DNA of 64,000 bases from Adhaeribacter arboris (GCF_003023845.1 NZ_PYFT01000001.1:1364001-1428000); one strand, 5' to 3'. Counted from the stretch's first letter, positions 43,753-53,325 are shown. Notes: generated by a model not told the origin, from the sequence alone. Numbers and translations are program-made.

Positions 43753-44961
43753 ATGGAAAATGTAAATACTCCTTCCTCTACAGAATACGAGTCTAAATCC
43801 CTAAAATCAACCTATACCCTCCAGTTCTGGTTATTATGCCTATGCTCCTTTCTTTTTATGGCGGGCCATTACATGATTTTACCCGAATTACCGGCTTATC
43901 TTAGTTCTATGGGCGGCGGCGATTACAAAGGCTATATAATTGGCTTATTTACCGTTACCGCGGCCATTAGCCGGCCGTTTAGTGGCCGTTTAGCGGATAA
44001 AATCGGGCGGATTCCGGTTATTGTTTTGGGTACCGGCGTTTGCTGCGCCTGCGCTTTGGTTTATCCCTTTGTAGGTTCCGTAGCGGCTTTTCTTTTTCTC
44101 CGGTTAATTCACGGTTTTTCCATGGGCTTTCAGCCGACCGGGACTTCGGCGTACGTAGCCGATATTGCTCCGGAAAATCGCCGCGGCGAGGCCATTGGAT
44201 TATTTGGATTGTTGGGAAGTCTGGGAATAGCCTTCGGGCCGGTAATTGGCAGCACGGTGGCGCAGCAATTTTCCTTAACCACTATGTTTTACCTTTCCTC
44301 GGTTTGTTCCTTGGTTTCCGTTTTATTATTATCTAAGATGCGGGAAACAGTAGCCGTACCCGTACCTTTCGCCTTTTCTTTACTTAAAATTAAAGTAAAA
44401 GAGCTTTTTGAACCGCGGGTATGGATTCCAGCCTCTATCTTGTTTTTGATTATGTTTCCGAACGGCATGGTGCTCACCTTAATTCCGGATTTTAGCCAAT
44501 TTTTAGGTTTAAGTAATAAAGGAGTATATTTTACTTTTTTTACCGGTGCTTCTTTGGCCACGCGTTACCTGGCGGGCCGGGCTTCGGATAAATATGGCCG
44601 GGTACCCGTTTTGCGTTGCTCTTTGCTTATTTTAATTCTGGCCATGATGGTTACGGCCTTAGCTACTTCGCCGGGTATTTTAATAGTGGCCGCCATTCTT
44701 TACGGGATTACCTCGGGTATTAGCTCTCCAACTCTTTACGCCTGGACCGTAGATTTAAGCCGGGATCAACAACGCGGCCGCGCTATGGCGACGGCTTATT
44801 TTGCCGTGGAAGCCGGCGTAGGAGCCGGTGCTTTACTAGCCGGCTGGGCATTTGCCAACCAAGCCCGGAACATTCCCACGGTATTCTGGCTCGCTACTTT
44901 GTTTGGTTTTAGCGCTTTTTTGTTTTTGCTTTTGGTAGCTAAATCAAATCGGCTGAAATAA
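43753..44961 (+). CDS. MFS transporter
   Basis: This 402-residue protein has about 12 transmembrane helices, a cytoplasmic loop with GRLADKIGR (motif A) and a second-half counterpart GRASDKYGRVPVL. The ARG-rich text around RRGEAIGLFG is typical of drug or metabolite exporters. The substrate cannot be named. It follows the M28 peptidase gene by 120 bases and may be cotranscribed. Confidence 0.88.
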   Translation: MENVNTPSSTEYESKSLKSTYTLQFWLLCLCSFLFMAGHYMILPELPAYLSSMGGGDYKGYIIGLFTVTAAISRPFSGRLADKIGRIPVIVLGTGVCCACALVYPFVGSVAAFLFLRLIHGFSMGFQPTGTSAYVADIAPENRRGEAIGLFGLLGSLGIAFGPVIGSTVAQQFSLTTMFYLSSVCSLVSVLLLSKMRETVAVPVPFAFSLLKIKVKELFEPRVWIPASILFLIMFPNGMVLTLIPDFSQFLGLSNKGVYFTFFTGASLATRYLAGRASDKYGRVPVLRCSLLILILAMMVTALATSPGILIVAAILYGITSGISSPTLYAWTVDLSRDQQRGRAMATAYFAVEAGVGAGALLAGWAFANQARNIPTVFWLATLFGFSAFLFLLLVAKSNRLK

Positions 44962-45518
44962 CTTTTGGTATACTGATACCTGGCTAAAGTATTCTGATTA
45001 AGGCTGGTTCGTACCAGTTTTCATATTCGCTAATCCTTATTTTTTGATCCATTCCCGGTAATTTATCGAGTTAAATTTCTTCCCCATTAGGCCGCGGAAT
45101 TCCGGCGAAAGTAACATATTCAATTCCGTTTACCGGTGCAGGCCGACTTTTGGTTTTCCGTCTCTAGTATGTATCAAATTACTGTTCATATTCACCCGCC
45201 TATCCATTTCCGAGCTCGATTGAGCCACACGAATTATTACCAAATAGCTACAATTTCCTGGTACCCGGAACAAGCAAACATGACCGAAGTTGAAAAGTTA
45301 AACCCTTTTCCGCTAATTGCTGCACGACCCTATTGAAAGCCCTGGTTCATCCCAACATTATCTACCCGAAGGAGCTAGCCAGGCAACTTACTTTTTGCTT
45401 TTTAGGCTAAAGCGGTTTACTAGCAGAAAAAGGTAAAATGAATTAAAGGAAATAAACACTTTTTTCATGTTACTAAATCCATGGCTTTCAATTGGGTAAA
45501 ATAAACGAAGAACGGTCA
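44962..45518. other. Convergent intergenic region, no gene seen
   Basis: 557 bases between two convergent genes. The open frames here (for example 45136-45336) have no recognisable content. No strong terminator hairpin was found. Confidence 0.4.
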
Positions 45519-46691
45519 TCAAACTTTTATATAAACTCTTTTTTTGTCCAGCAAGTACCCAATCAACCACAAGACTAACATATAGGATATTGCAAACAAC
45601 AAAGAAGCATTTTTGCCAGCCAGCCAGTTAGCGTAACCATGTTGGTAAATCCAGCCTTGCAAACCTTGATCCCCTATTTTAATTAAGCCCAGGGTTTTCA
45701 CTATCATGCCCGACAAAGCGTAAATAAACAAAGGATTACGGCCAAATACTTCAAAGAAATAAGTCCATTTTTTTAAATTAGCTATTTCTATTATAAACAG
45801 TAAGCCAGCTAAAATAAGCAAGTCTAAACCTACCGTTTGTAATACATAGGAACTAGTCCAGATGGGTTTATTAATCGGGAAATAGATATTCCATAGTTGA
45901 GCCACTACCACTAATAGCACTACTGTCCAGTTTAAGGTAGTTATCGTTTTTAGATTATTTCCGCTTTTCTGAATAAATACTCCCGTCAGGTAACCAGCAA
46001 TTACGTTTACGATAGCCGGCAAAGTGCTCAACAAACCTTCCGGGTCGAAGGGAATACCATAGCCTTTGTATAAATTTTTAGCGGGTAGTACCAAAAGATC
46101 GAATTTTAATGCGGCATTACCGGAAAGGCTGTAAGGCTCCGGTTGGTCGCCCAGGAAATACAGGATGGCCCAGTACGCACTTAAAGCCAGTACACTGAAG
46201 ATAACGACGCCTCTGATTTTGAAATAATGAATAATTAATGCGGCAAAACCATAACAAAGCGCAATGCGCTGCAACACCCCCATAATCCGGAGCGCCGAGA
46301 AATCTTTTAACGGATAACTGCCGTCTGAAAAGGTAATAAACGGATACGCATTTAAAAATAACCCGATCAAAAATATAAGAGCGGTCCGGGTAATTATTTT
46401 GGTCAGAAAAGCTTTGTTATCCTGCTGCGCGAATTTTTGCCTGCTAAAACTTAAAGCATTGCCTACTACAAACAAAAAAGTAGGAAAAACTAAATCGGTA
46501 ATGGTAAATCCGTGCCATTCGGCGTGTCGGAAAGGCGCGTAAACTGTTTCCCAACTACCCGGCGTATTTACCACAATCATAAGCGCCACGGTCATTCCCC
46601 GCAATACATCCAGAGCCAGATACCGCGCTTTGGTTTTCGGGGTAAGTATTGCATTCGTGACTGCCACCGGCGAAGAATAAGCTTTATGCAT
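45519..46691 (-). CDS. DUF5009/heparan-alpha-glucosaminide N-acetyltransferase-like membrane protein
   Basis: This 390-residue protein has about ten transmembrane helices. The opening RYLALDVLRGMTVALMIVVN followed by GFTITDLVFPTFLFVVGNAL is the signature of the HGSNAT-like/DUF5009 acyltransferase family, and the conserved Asp and His of the first loop (HAEWHG) are visible. Members are thought to acetylate cell-surface or breakdown sugars across the membrane. It is divergent from the sigma factor gene at 47027. Confidence 0.85.
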   Translation of the reverse strand: MHKAYSSPVAVTNAILTPKTKARYLALDVLRGMTVALMIVVNTPGSWETVYAPFRHAEWHGFTITDLVFPTFLFVVGNALSFSRQKFAQQDNKAFLTKIITRTALIFLIGLFLNAYPFITFSDGSYPLKDFSALRIMGVLQRIALCYGFAALIIHYFKIRGVVIFSVLALSAYWAILYFLGDQPEPYSLSGNAALKFDLLVLPAKNLYKGYGIPFDPEGLLSTLPAIVNVIAGYLTGVFIQKSGNNLKTITTLNWTVVLLVVVAQLWNIYFPINKPIWTSSYVLQTVGLDLLILAGLLFIIEIANLKKWTYFFEVFGRNPLFIYALSGMIVKTLGLIKIGDQGLQGWIYQHGYANWLAGKNASLLFAISYMLVLWLIGYLLDKKRVYIKV

Positions 46692-46869
46692 AATAGTAGA
46701 AAAAGTAAGAAGAGCTATAAAAGCAATTATATCAGAATTATTTAAAGGAACTACCTTCCGGCTGTACTTTTATTTTGAATATTTTTGTCTCTTGCTTCCC
46801 TACATCCGCTCGCAAGGAAGTATTCGTATGTTCCCGGATAAAAATGAAATGAATAGATTTTATAAATAT

Positions 46870-46907
46870 AACCGGAAACAGTATTCATTTTTGAACTGTT
46901 TCCGGTT
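46870..46907. repeat. Perfect 13-bp inverted repeat
   Basis: AACCGGAAACAGT (46870-46882) and ACTGTTTCCGGTT (46895-46907), with a 12-base loop, lie in the divergent region between the acyltransferase and sigma factor genes. Neither side has a T-tract fitting a terminator. It could be an operator or a structured RNA leader. Confidence 0.75.
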
Positions 46908-46953
46908 CATTTGCTTTGTAACCCTAAGAATCTTTATTTTAGTTGAATGTTTT

Positions 46954-46961
46954 TACCTTTG
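46954..46961 (+). promoter_or_regulatory. Candidate -7 element for the sigma factor gene
   Basis: TACCTTTG matches the Bacteroidota -7 consensus TAnnTTTG, 66 bases before the ATG at 47027. A weak -33-like TTTATTTT lies about 17-20 bases upstream. Confidence 0.4.
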
Positions 46962-47026
46962 AACTCTAGCTGTTAATTCTTATGGTCTAAATCTAAACTA
47001 TAAGCTTAACCTAGCAATTTATTTTT

Positions 47027-47545
47027 ATGCTGGAAAATACTAGTCGGAAAGAGACCGAGCGGGCTTTGGCAATTTCTCTACAGCAAGGTCAACCGCAAGT
47101 GCTTGCTTTATTGTACGATGCTTACGCTCCGGTACTATTGGGATTGATTACCCGAATCGTGCGGAACCCGCCGAAAGCGGAATTGATTTTACAGGAGACT
47201 TTCCTGGCTATATGGCAAAAGCGGAACACGTATCATGCGGCGCAAAGCGGGCTTTTAACCTGGATGATTATGGTGGCGAAAGAAACAGCCTTAGCTAATT
47301 TAGAAAGCGATAAATGGAATGATAATGCGAGCGAGAAAGAAACCGATAGCACCTTACCGGCCGATGATGCGCCAGTAGTCAAATCATTCCAGGAACTAGA
47401 AGCAAACGAAAAAGCGGCTTTAGATTTAGTCTATCTTAAAGGTCAGTGTTGTGCCGATGCAGCGGCTACCCTAGGTATATCGGAAGAGACTTTAAAAAAT
47501 AATTTACGAATGGCCATTAAGCACTTAAGGGCCAATAAACCATGA
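47027..47545 (+). CDS. ECF-type sigma factor
   Basis: This 172-residue protein has a sigma-70 region 2 at about 15-90 (ALLYDAYAPVLLGLITRIV, AELILQETFLAIWQKRNTY) and a region 4 at about 120-170 (LVYLKGQCCADAAATLGISEETLKNNL). Its stop overlaps the ATG of the cupin anti-sigma gene (ATGA), as expected for a translationally coupled sigma/anti-sigma pair. The pair may respond to redox or metal stress by analogy with RpoE-ChrR, and it precedes a TonB-dependent receptor. Confidence 0.9.
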   Translation: MLENTSRKETERALAISLQQGQPQVLALLYDAYAPVLLGLITRIVRNPPKAELILQETFLAIWQKRNTYHAAQSGLLTWMIMVAKETALANLESDKWNDNASEKETDSTLPADDAPVVKSFQELEANEKAALDLVYLKGQCCADAAATLGISEETLKNNLRMAIKHLRANKP

Positions 47546-48159
47546 AAGATACTGTTACGGAATATATTGAATCGGGTATCCTGGAACTTTACGTTATGGG
47601 CTTAACCAGCGCGGCAGAAAACGAAGAAGTAGAACTAATGGCTGCTACGCACAAAGCCATCCGCCAGGAACTCGATACCATTCTTACTACTATGGAGCTG
47701 TACGCTTCTGAACACGCTGTTGCCCCAAGGCCGCTTATGAAATCCTTGTTTCTGGCAACGGTGGATTACCTTAACCGCTTAGAAAAAGGGGAACCGGCCA
47801 GCTTTCCCCCTCTTTTAACCATTAGTTCTTCGTTAAGCGATTACGCGCCTTGGCTGAACCGGCCGGATATGTTTCTACCTGAAATTGCCGAGGATACTTA
47901 TATAAAAATTATTGGCCATATTCCCACCATGACTACCGCTATTGTTTGGCTTAAAAATAAGGCTGATGCGGAAGTACACCGGAAAGAATACGAACGCTTT
48001 CTTGTAATAGAAGGCACTTGCACCGTAACTGCCGGCGAAGCCATTCATTCTTTAGCGCCCGGTAATTATTACGAAGTTCCCCTGCACACCTCGCACGTTA
48101 TTCAGGTAACTTCCAAGCAGCCTTGTAAAGTAGTTTTGCAGCGGGTAGCGGTAGAGTAG
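47542..48159 (+). CDS. Cupin-type anti-sigma factor (ChrR-like)
   Basis: This 205-residue soluble protein has an N-terminal anti-sigma-like part (SGILELYVMGLTSAAENEEV) and a C-terminal cupin domain at about 125-203, with VHRKEYERFLVIEG and the ending VPLHTSHVIQV. There is no TM helix, so it resembles ChrR-type soluble anti-sigma factors in which a cupin senses the signal. A full HxxxC zinc motif is not seen in the N-terminal part. It overlaps the sigma gene by 4 bases. Confidence 0.75.
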   Translation: MKDTVTEYIESGILELYVMGLTSAAENEEVELMAATHKAIRQELDTILTTMELYASEHAVAPRPLMKSLFLATVDYLNRLEKGEPASFPPLLTISSSLSDYAPWLNRPDMFLPEIAEDTYIKIIGHIPTMTTAIVWLKNKADAEVHRKEYERFLVIEGTCTVTAGEAIHSLAPGNYYEVPLHTSHVIQVTSKQPCKVVLQRVAVE

Positions 48160-48328
48160 CTTTTAATATTTGATTTAGTATTAGGAGCTACTTTCCCATT
48201 TTAAGTTCCTCTGCCTAAATTTCACATTTTTACCGCTTCTTTAATTTTACTAACAGGTTATTGCCCCATCTATGGCTATTCCGCCATTTAACCCTTCTTT
48301 GGTTAAGGTTAACTTTAAGGTGAAAATT

Positions 48329-48353
48329 TTTATTTAGAATTGTTCTAAATAAA
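48329..48353. promoter_or_regulatory. Perfect palindrome, candidate iron-regulator box 1
   Basis: TTTATTTAGAA / TTCTAAATAAA with a 3-base centre (11-bp perfect arms), 64 bases before the TonB receptor start. The TTTAGAAnnnTTCTAAA form resembles Fur or DtxR-family boxes near siderophore receptors. Confidence 0.65.
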
Positions 48354-48388
48354 TTTGGAAGGAATGTGGATAGCTTTTATGTTTGTGA

Positions 48389-48412
48389 CAATTTAGAATT
48401 AGTCCAAATAAA
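48389..48412. promoter_or_regulatory. Imperfect palindrome, candidate iron-regulator box 2
   Basis: TTTAGAATTAGTCCAAATAA repeats the box-1 pattern with two mismatches in the right arm. It ends 5 bases before the ATG at 48417. Its position argues that the longer open frame from 48366 is not the true start. Confidence 0.55.
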
Positions 48413-48416
48413 AATT

Positions 48417-50873
48417 ATGAAAAAAACTATCCTCCTCCTATACCTACTATTTTTTTGTATCCTATCCAGTAATCTCGTTTTCGCGCAGCAAAGAACCGGC
48501 AGTATTCACGGGCGTATTCTTACTTCCGATGGTAGTCCTGCGGGCTACGTTTCGGTTGGTTTAAAAGAAGTGCCGGGTGGCAGTATATCCGAGGCAAATG
48601 GCAACTACCGCTTAAACCGCATTAAAGCAGGTAGCTATACCTTGCGGGTAAGCGCCGTAGGCTTAGAAGCGCAGGAAAAACCCATCACCGTTTCGGCGGG
48701 GCAATCTCTTACCGTGAACTTTACTTTACAAGAGAGTGCTGCCCGGCTAAAAGAAGTAATCGTAGAAACCAGCAAACCGAATCGTTTTGCCAAAACCGAA
48801 AGTTCGTTTGTGGCTAAGATACCGTTAAAAAGTATAGAAAACCCGCAGGTTTACAGCGTGATAACCAAAGAATTATTGAATGAGCAACTTGTTTTTACCG
48901 CCGATGATGCCGTCCGAAACACTCCCGGTATTCAGAAAATGTGGGAAGCTACGGGCCGGGGCGGCGATGGCGGCAGTTATTTTAATTCGAGAGGTTTTAT
49001 TTTGCAGAGTCAATTACGGAATGGAATTGCGGGTATTGTTACCAGCACCATTGATGCAGCTAACCTGGAAAGGCTGGAAGTAATTAAAGGGCCCTCCGCT
49101 ACTCTTTTCGGCAGCAGTCTTACGTCTTATGGAGGGTTACTGAACCGGGTAACCAAAAAACCTTATGAAAATTTTGGCGGCGAAATAGCTGTATCCGGCG
49201 GAAATTATGATTTTAACCGGGTAAGTGCGGATATAAATACTCCTTTAGATGCCGCTAAAAAAATTCTTTTCCGGGTAAATTCGGCTTACCATTACGAAGG
49301 TAGTTTCCAGAATAATACTTTTAACCGTAGCTTAGCCGTAGCGCCCAGCTTAGTCTACCAACCTACCGACCGTTTATCGGTGCACCTGGATGCCGAAATG
49401 TTTTACGGCTGGAACTCCGGTAAACAAATCCTCTTTTTCTATTACCCGGCTGCCGCTTTGGGGGCTACCCGCGCCGACCAGTTACAGGTGGATTATACTA
49501 ATTCGTACCGGGGCGGTGGGCTTACCCAAAAAACCAGAAGCACCAACTTCTTCGGGCAGGTTAATTACAAAATTTCCGAGCATTTTACTTCTTCTACTAA
49601 TTTTACTTCCAGCCACAGCTTCTCCGACGGGTTCGGGCCTTATTTTTACCTGGTTCCGGATAACGTCGTTACTCAAAACGAAGCGGATACTGGTAAAGCC
49701 AATTATATTGCCCGGGCCGATCAATCGACGGGTAATTCCAAGAGCCAAGTATTGGAAGTCCAGCAGAACTTTAATGGCGATTTTGAGATGGGCAGTCTGC
49801 GTAACCGGATAGTTGTAGGATTAGACTTTTTCCATACCAACTCCGACCAGAACTTCTTTGGCAGTAATTTAGACATTGTGCCCCTGAATGTACCGGATTA
49901 CGATTACAGTTCTTTTAACGGCACTACTATGGCGGCCAAATACGCGGCCGGTCCACCCGATTTTACTTACCCGGTCATTAATAAAACCAATACGTACAGC
50001 GCCTTTGCTTCGGATGTTTTAAACCTGACGGATAACTTTAGTGTGCTCGCTGCCTTACGGGTTGACCACTACGTGAACAAAGGCGACCATACCGGGGGTA
50101 CCATCACCGAAGGATACGAACAAACCGCTCTATCTCCTAAATTTGGCATCGTGTATCAGCCGGTAAAAGATAAAGTAGCTTTGTTCGCCAACTACCAAAA
50201 CAGCTTTAATAACCAGGGCACTTTTAACGCCTACAACCCAACTGATCCGAGTAAAGGCTTAGCCGCTATGGCCGAGCTGGAACAAGCTAATCAAATTGAG
50301 GGAGGCGTGAAATTAGATTTGCTGGCCGGCAAACTAAGCAGCACCATCAACTACTACAACATTCAGGTAAAAAATATATTACGAACCGACCAGCGGGCGC
50401 CGGCCGTGGCGCAAATTCAGGACGGTACGCAGTTAAGCAAAGGGGTAGAGATTGAAGTGATTGCTAATCCGTTTGTTGGGTTTAACGCCGTGGCTGGTTT
50501 TAGCTTCAACGACTCTAAATACGAAAAAGCCGATGCCGACGTAAACGGTCGCCGGCCTACTACTGCTTCTTCGCCTTACCTCGCGAACCTTTGGTTAAGC
50601 TATCGCTTGCCGGAAACCATTCTGAAAGGTTTAGGACTGGGCTTTGGGGGTAATTACGCCAGTGATAATAAAATTATGAACAGTGTTTCAATGGGCGAAT
50701 TTACTTTACCCGCCTACACTATTTTGGGAGCCACTGCCTTTTACGAACAACCAAAATACCGGCTGGGTTTAAAAGTTGATAACCTGACCAACGAACATTA
50801 CTGGATTGGCTATACCACCATGAATCCGCAAAAATTAAGAACCATTGTGGGCAGTGTAGCTTATAAATTTTAA
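48417..50873 (+). CDS. TonB-dependent siderophore receptor
   Basis: The start is the ATG at 48417, which opens a clear signal peptide (MKKTILLLYLLFF, ending VFAQ); the frame extends 17 codons upstream but runs into the palindromes. The 818-residue protein has a carboxypeptidase-like regulatory domain (about 27-110, IHGRILTSDGSPAG), a plug domain (about 130-240, ADDAVRNTPGIQKMW, VIKGPSATLFGSS) and a 22-strand barrel ending in VGSVAYKF. This is the FpvA/FhuA-type siderophore receptor pattern. It is followed by a PepSY membrane protein gene, a typical reductase-like partner for iron release. Confidence 0.93.
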   Translation: MKKTILLLYLLFFCILSSNLVFAQQRTGSIHGRILTSDGSPAGYVSVGLKEVPGGSISEANGNYRLNRIKAGSYTLRVSAVGLEAQEKPITVSAGQSLTVNFTLQESAARLKEVIVETSKPNRFAKTESSFVAKIPLKSIENPQVYSVITKELLNEQLVFTADDAVRNTPGIQKMWEATGRGGDGGSYFNSRGFILQSQLRNGIAGIVTSTIDAANLERLEVIKGPSATLFGSSLTSYGGLLNRVTKKPYENFGGEIAVSGGNYDFNRVSADINTPLDAAKKILFRVNSAYHYEGSFQNNTFNRSLAVAPSLVYQPTDRLSVHLDAEMFYGWNSGKQILFFYYPAAALGATRADQLQVDYTNSYRGGGLTQKTRSTNFFGQVNYKISEHFTSSTNFTSSHSFSDGFGPYFYLVPDNVVTQNEADTGKANYIARADQSTGNSKSQVLEVQQNFNGDFEMGSLRNRIVVGLDFFHTNSDQNFFGSNLDIVPLNVPDYDYSSFNGTTMAAKYAAGPPDFTYPVINKTNTYSAFASDVLNLTDNFSVLAALRVDHYVNKGDHTGGTITEGYEQTALSPKFGIVYQPVKDKVALFANYQNSFNNQGTFNAYNPTDPSKGLAAMAELEQANQIEGGVKLDLLAGKLSSTINYYNIQVKNILRTDQRAPAVAQIQDGTQLSKGVEIEVIANPFVGFNAVAGFSFNDSKYEKADADVNGRRPTTASSPYLANLWLSYRLPETILKGLGLGFGGNYASDNKIMNSVSMGEFTLPAYTILGATAFYEQPKYRLGLKVDNLTNEHYWIGYTTMNPQKLRTIVGSVAYKF

Positions 50874-50936
50874 TTAAGGTGTCTTATTTCAACGCTTCTG
50901 CCTTAAAACCAGGAGCGTTTAATCTAATTCTTCGCC

Positions 50937-52163
50937 ATGAAACCGGAAAAAAGAAGATTTAAATACTGGATTGGGCAAATGCACTTATGGCTGGGGATGG
51001 CCTCGGGCTTGCTGGTGCTTTTTTTAGGAATTACCGGTTGCATCCTCGCTTTTGAACGCGAAATTGAAAATGTTACTCAATCTTACCGGTTTACCCCGGT
51101 GCAAAAGCAAGCCTTATTGCCACCGTCCGCTTTAAAGAAAATTGCCGATAAAGCGTTACCGGGTAAACTTGCCCACAGTGTTAGCTACGAACCCGGTAAG
51201 TCGGCCCAGGTGGTTTATTTTAGCTTGGCCCCGGAATATTATTACAGCGTTTTTTTGAACCCCTATACCGGTAATGTTCTGAAAGTGAAAAATATGAACG
51301 AAGATTTTTTCCGGATTGTGATTATGGGACATTACTTCCTATGGTTACCTCCGGCTATTGGGCAACCGATTGTAGCTACGGGTACTTTAATTTTTGTCAT
51401 TCTTTTAATAACCGGCTTGGTATTATGGTATCCTAAAAACAAGGCCGCCCGCAAACAACGATTTTCAATTAAATGGAATGCCAAATGGCGCCGGGTTAAC
51501 TACGATTTACACGGCGTGCTGGGCTTTTACATGACCTGGGTAATTATTTTCATTGCTTTCACTGGCTTAGTATGGGGTTTTCAGTGGTTTGCGAAATCCA
51601 CGTATTGGATTGCCTCCGGAGGAAAAAACCTGGTTGTTTTTGAAGAAAGCTTTTCCGATACTACCAACGCCCAAAAAGCCAACTTAAACCAACCGGCCAT
51701 GGATGTATTATGGGAATGCGCCCGAGCGGCTAACCCTAATTTCACCGGCAGCATTGATGTACACGTACCCGATGGGCCAAAAGCCGCTATTGAACTAGCG
51801 CTGAACCCGGATACCAAAACATACTGGAAAACTGACTACCGCTATTACGACCAGTACACCTTAAAAGAAATAGAAGTAAAACACCAATACGGAAATTTTT
51901 CGAAAGCCAGTGCGGCGGATAAATTAATGCGCATGAACTACGATATTCACGTGGGCGCCATAGCCGGATTAACCGGGAAAATAATTGCTTTTTTTGCTAG
52001 TTTACTGGCGGCCAGCATGCCCGTTACCGGTTTTCTGATTTGGAGGGGCCGGAGAAAAAAACAATCTATTTCGGCTCGTGAGCGGATTATGTTACCATCC
52101 ACTTCCATTAGGAAAAGAAGAATGCCAACCCCTTCACCACTAATTCAGGAAGAAAATACGTGA
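50937..52163 (+). CDS. PepSY-associated TM helix protein (PiuB-like)
   Basis: This 408-residue protein has four transmembrane helices (near 18-40, 135-160, 195-220 and 340-365) with PepSY-type periplasmic segments. Its start reads WIGQMHLWLGMASGLLVLFLGITGC, the usual PepSY_TM opening with conserved His residues. Such proteins accompany siderophore receptors and are thought to reduce ferric siderophores in the periplasm. It lies 63 bases after the receptor gene and is likely in the same iron-regulated operon. Confidence 0.9.
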   Translation: MKPEKRRFKYWIGQMHLWLGMASGLLVLFLGITGCILAFEREIENVTQSYRFTPVQKQALLPPSALKKIADKALPGKLAHSVSYEPGKSAQVVYFSLAPEYYYSVFLNPYTGNVLKVKNMNEDFFRIVIMGHYFLWLPPAIGQPIVATGTLIFVILLITGLVLWYPKNKAARKQRFSIKWNAKWRRVNYDLHGVLGFYMTWVIIFIAFTGLVWGFQWFAKSTYWIASGGKNLVVFEESFSDTTNAQKANLNQPAMDVLWECARAANPNFTGSIDVHVPDGPKAAIELALNPDTKTYWKTDYRYYDQYTLKEIEVKHQYGNFSKASAADKLMRMNYDIHVGAIAGLTGKIIAFFASLLAASMPVTGFLIWRGRRKKQSISARERIMLPSTSIRKRRMPTPSPLIQEENT

Positions 52164-52535
52164 AGAAGATTAATATTCATCCCCTTACTTCTATTTATTT
52201 TATCATTCGTTGGATCTGAAAAACGGATACTTTATTAGTTTTTAAAGATTCCGCAGCATAAGGCTGTTTGGTAAGACGCCTTAAAGTATTGCTTAACCTT
52301 ATGCGAACTGGGTAACATAAATCCGTCTTTCATAAAGAGAGTTCTTTCATTCATCCGGTAACAGCATTTTACCGCGCAAGCGCAACGCTCGGGTACTTTT
52401 ATTATCCTACCGCTCACCGGCTCAAACATAGCTTTTCTCTTTTTATGAGCGGAATGGAGCGCGCAGATTGTAAAATTACCGGGTAAAGAACAAGCCGCGT
52501 TGTCCTTGTTTTAATTTCTAAGTTGGTTATTGTTT
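52164..52535. other. Intergenic region, no gene called
   Basis: About 370 bases. A 64-codon minus frame at 52235-52429 is Cys-rich but has no recognised family and is not called. Confidence 0.4.
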
Positions 52536-52853
52536 ATGTGCGAAATCCTCATCTTAAGCAGCAAAAATACCTCTACTATTAGTCAGTACCTGCATTGTCA
52601 AACTATTTTTCTCTGGCATAATAATTTATTATTGAGTTTTACTCAGGCGGAGTTTCTGGCTTTTCAAAAAATAACCACTCAATTTGAATTTGACGTGCAT
52701 TCGCTACCTTTTCCGGATAACGTAAAACGATTAGTTATTCAATTACCCAAGCATCAGGTTGGTTTTGCTTTTACCGACGAAGAATGGGATGATTTGTTAA
52801 TTGTGATAAGAGAATCCTTGTTAATGCAGGAAGTTTATGCAGCCATGCGGTAA
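52536..52853 (+). CDS. Small cysteine-containing protein (DUF6686-like)
   Basis: The start is set at MCEILILSSKNT (52536), two codons inside the open frame. The 105-residue soluble protein has ISQYLHCQTIFLWHNNLLLSF, a pattern found in a small Bacteroidota family, and a C-terminal helix. The family name is from memory. Function is unknown, though such genes are often near iron uptake genes, as here. Confidence 0.5.
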   Translation: MCEILILSSKNTSTISQYLHCQTIFLWHNNLLLSFTQAEFLAFQKITTQFEFDVHSLPFPDNVKRLVIQLPKHQVGFAFTDEEWDDLLIVIRESLLMQEVYAAMR

Positions 52854-52959
52854 AAAAATATTCTTGCGGGCTGAAAGAACCTGATGACAGTTAATTAACT
52901 TTCTTTTTAGGCGTGTTTACAAGTAGAAGAATTTACTATTACTCGATCTTTATATGTAA

Positions 52960-53325
52960 TGCAGCATGCCGCTAAACTGGGCGCCGAACTGCAAAGCCCC
53001 CTTTTTTTGCCCCATTTCAATGCGCTCCACGGCTTCCACTGGAATACTGTAATGCGAAGCCGGATAACCGTACCTATTAAAATTAGTAATAATGCTGTTC
53101 TTCCGAATGTTAAATTACTAGTCCCGTGCGGGTCTAAATCACGGGTAGAAATATTTACCTCGTTACCCGAACCATCCACGACGTTCACAAACACGCTGGG
53201 AACTTTGGCAAGTAACTGGTGGAGCGTTTTTTCACTGATAGTCGCATGTAATCCATTTAAGGTAATCACCTCCGTTTTTTTACCCAAAAAGAGAAAAGTT
53301 TCCTTTAGATGGGATAAACGTTGAA
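52960..53325 (-). pseudogene. Decayed FecA-like TonB receptor plug
   Basis: Read on the minus strand, 53325 to about 53100 gives LKETFLFLGKKTEVITLNGL and then LHQLLAKVPSVFVNV, the plug domain of FecA-type receptors. A frameshift near 53094 moves the match to another frame (NRYGYPASHYSIPVEAVERI, then GALQFGAQFSGMLHYI), which stops at about 52950. Start, barrel and most of the gene are missing. It is a remnant lying beside an intact receptor operon. Confidence 0.8.

Noticed and set aside
45136-45336. 66-codon + strand frame in a convergent gap
   Set aside because: No recognisable content or start context.
48366-48416. Upstream extension of the TonB receptor frame
   Set aside because: It overlaps an iron-box-like palindrome, and the signal peptide begins at 48417.
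52235-52429. 64-codon Cys-rich minus frame
   Set aside because: No known motif, no partner and no conserved start; kept only as a note.
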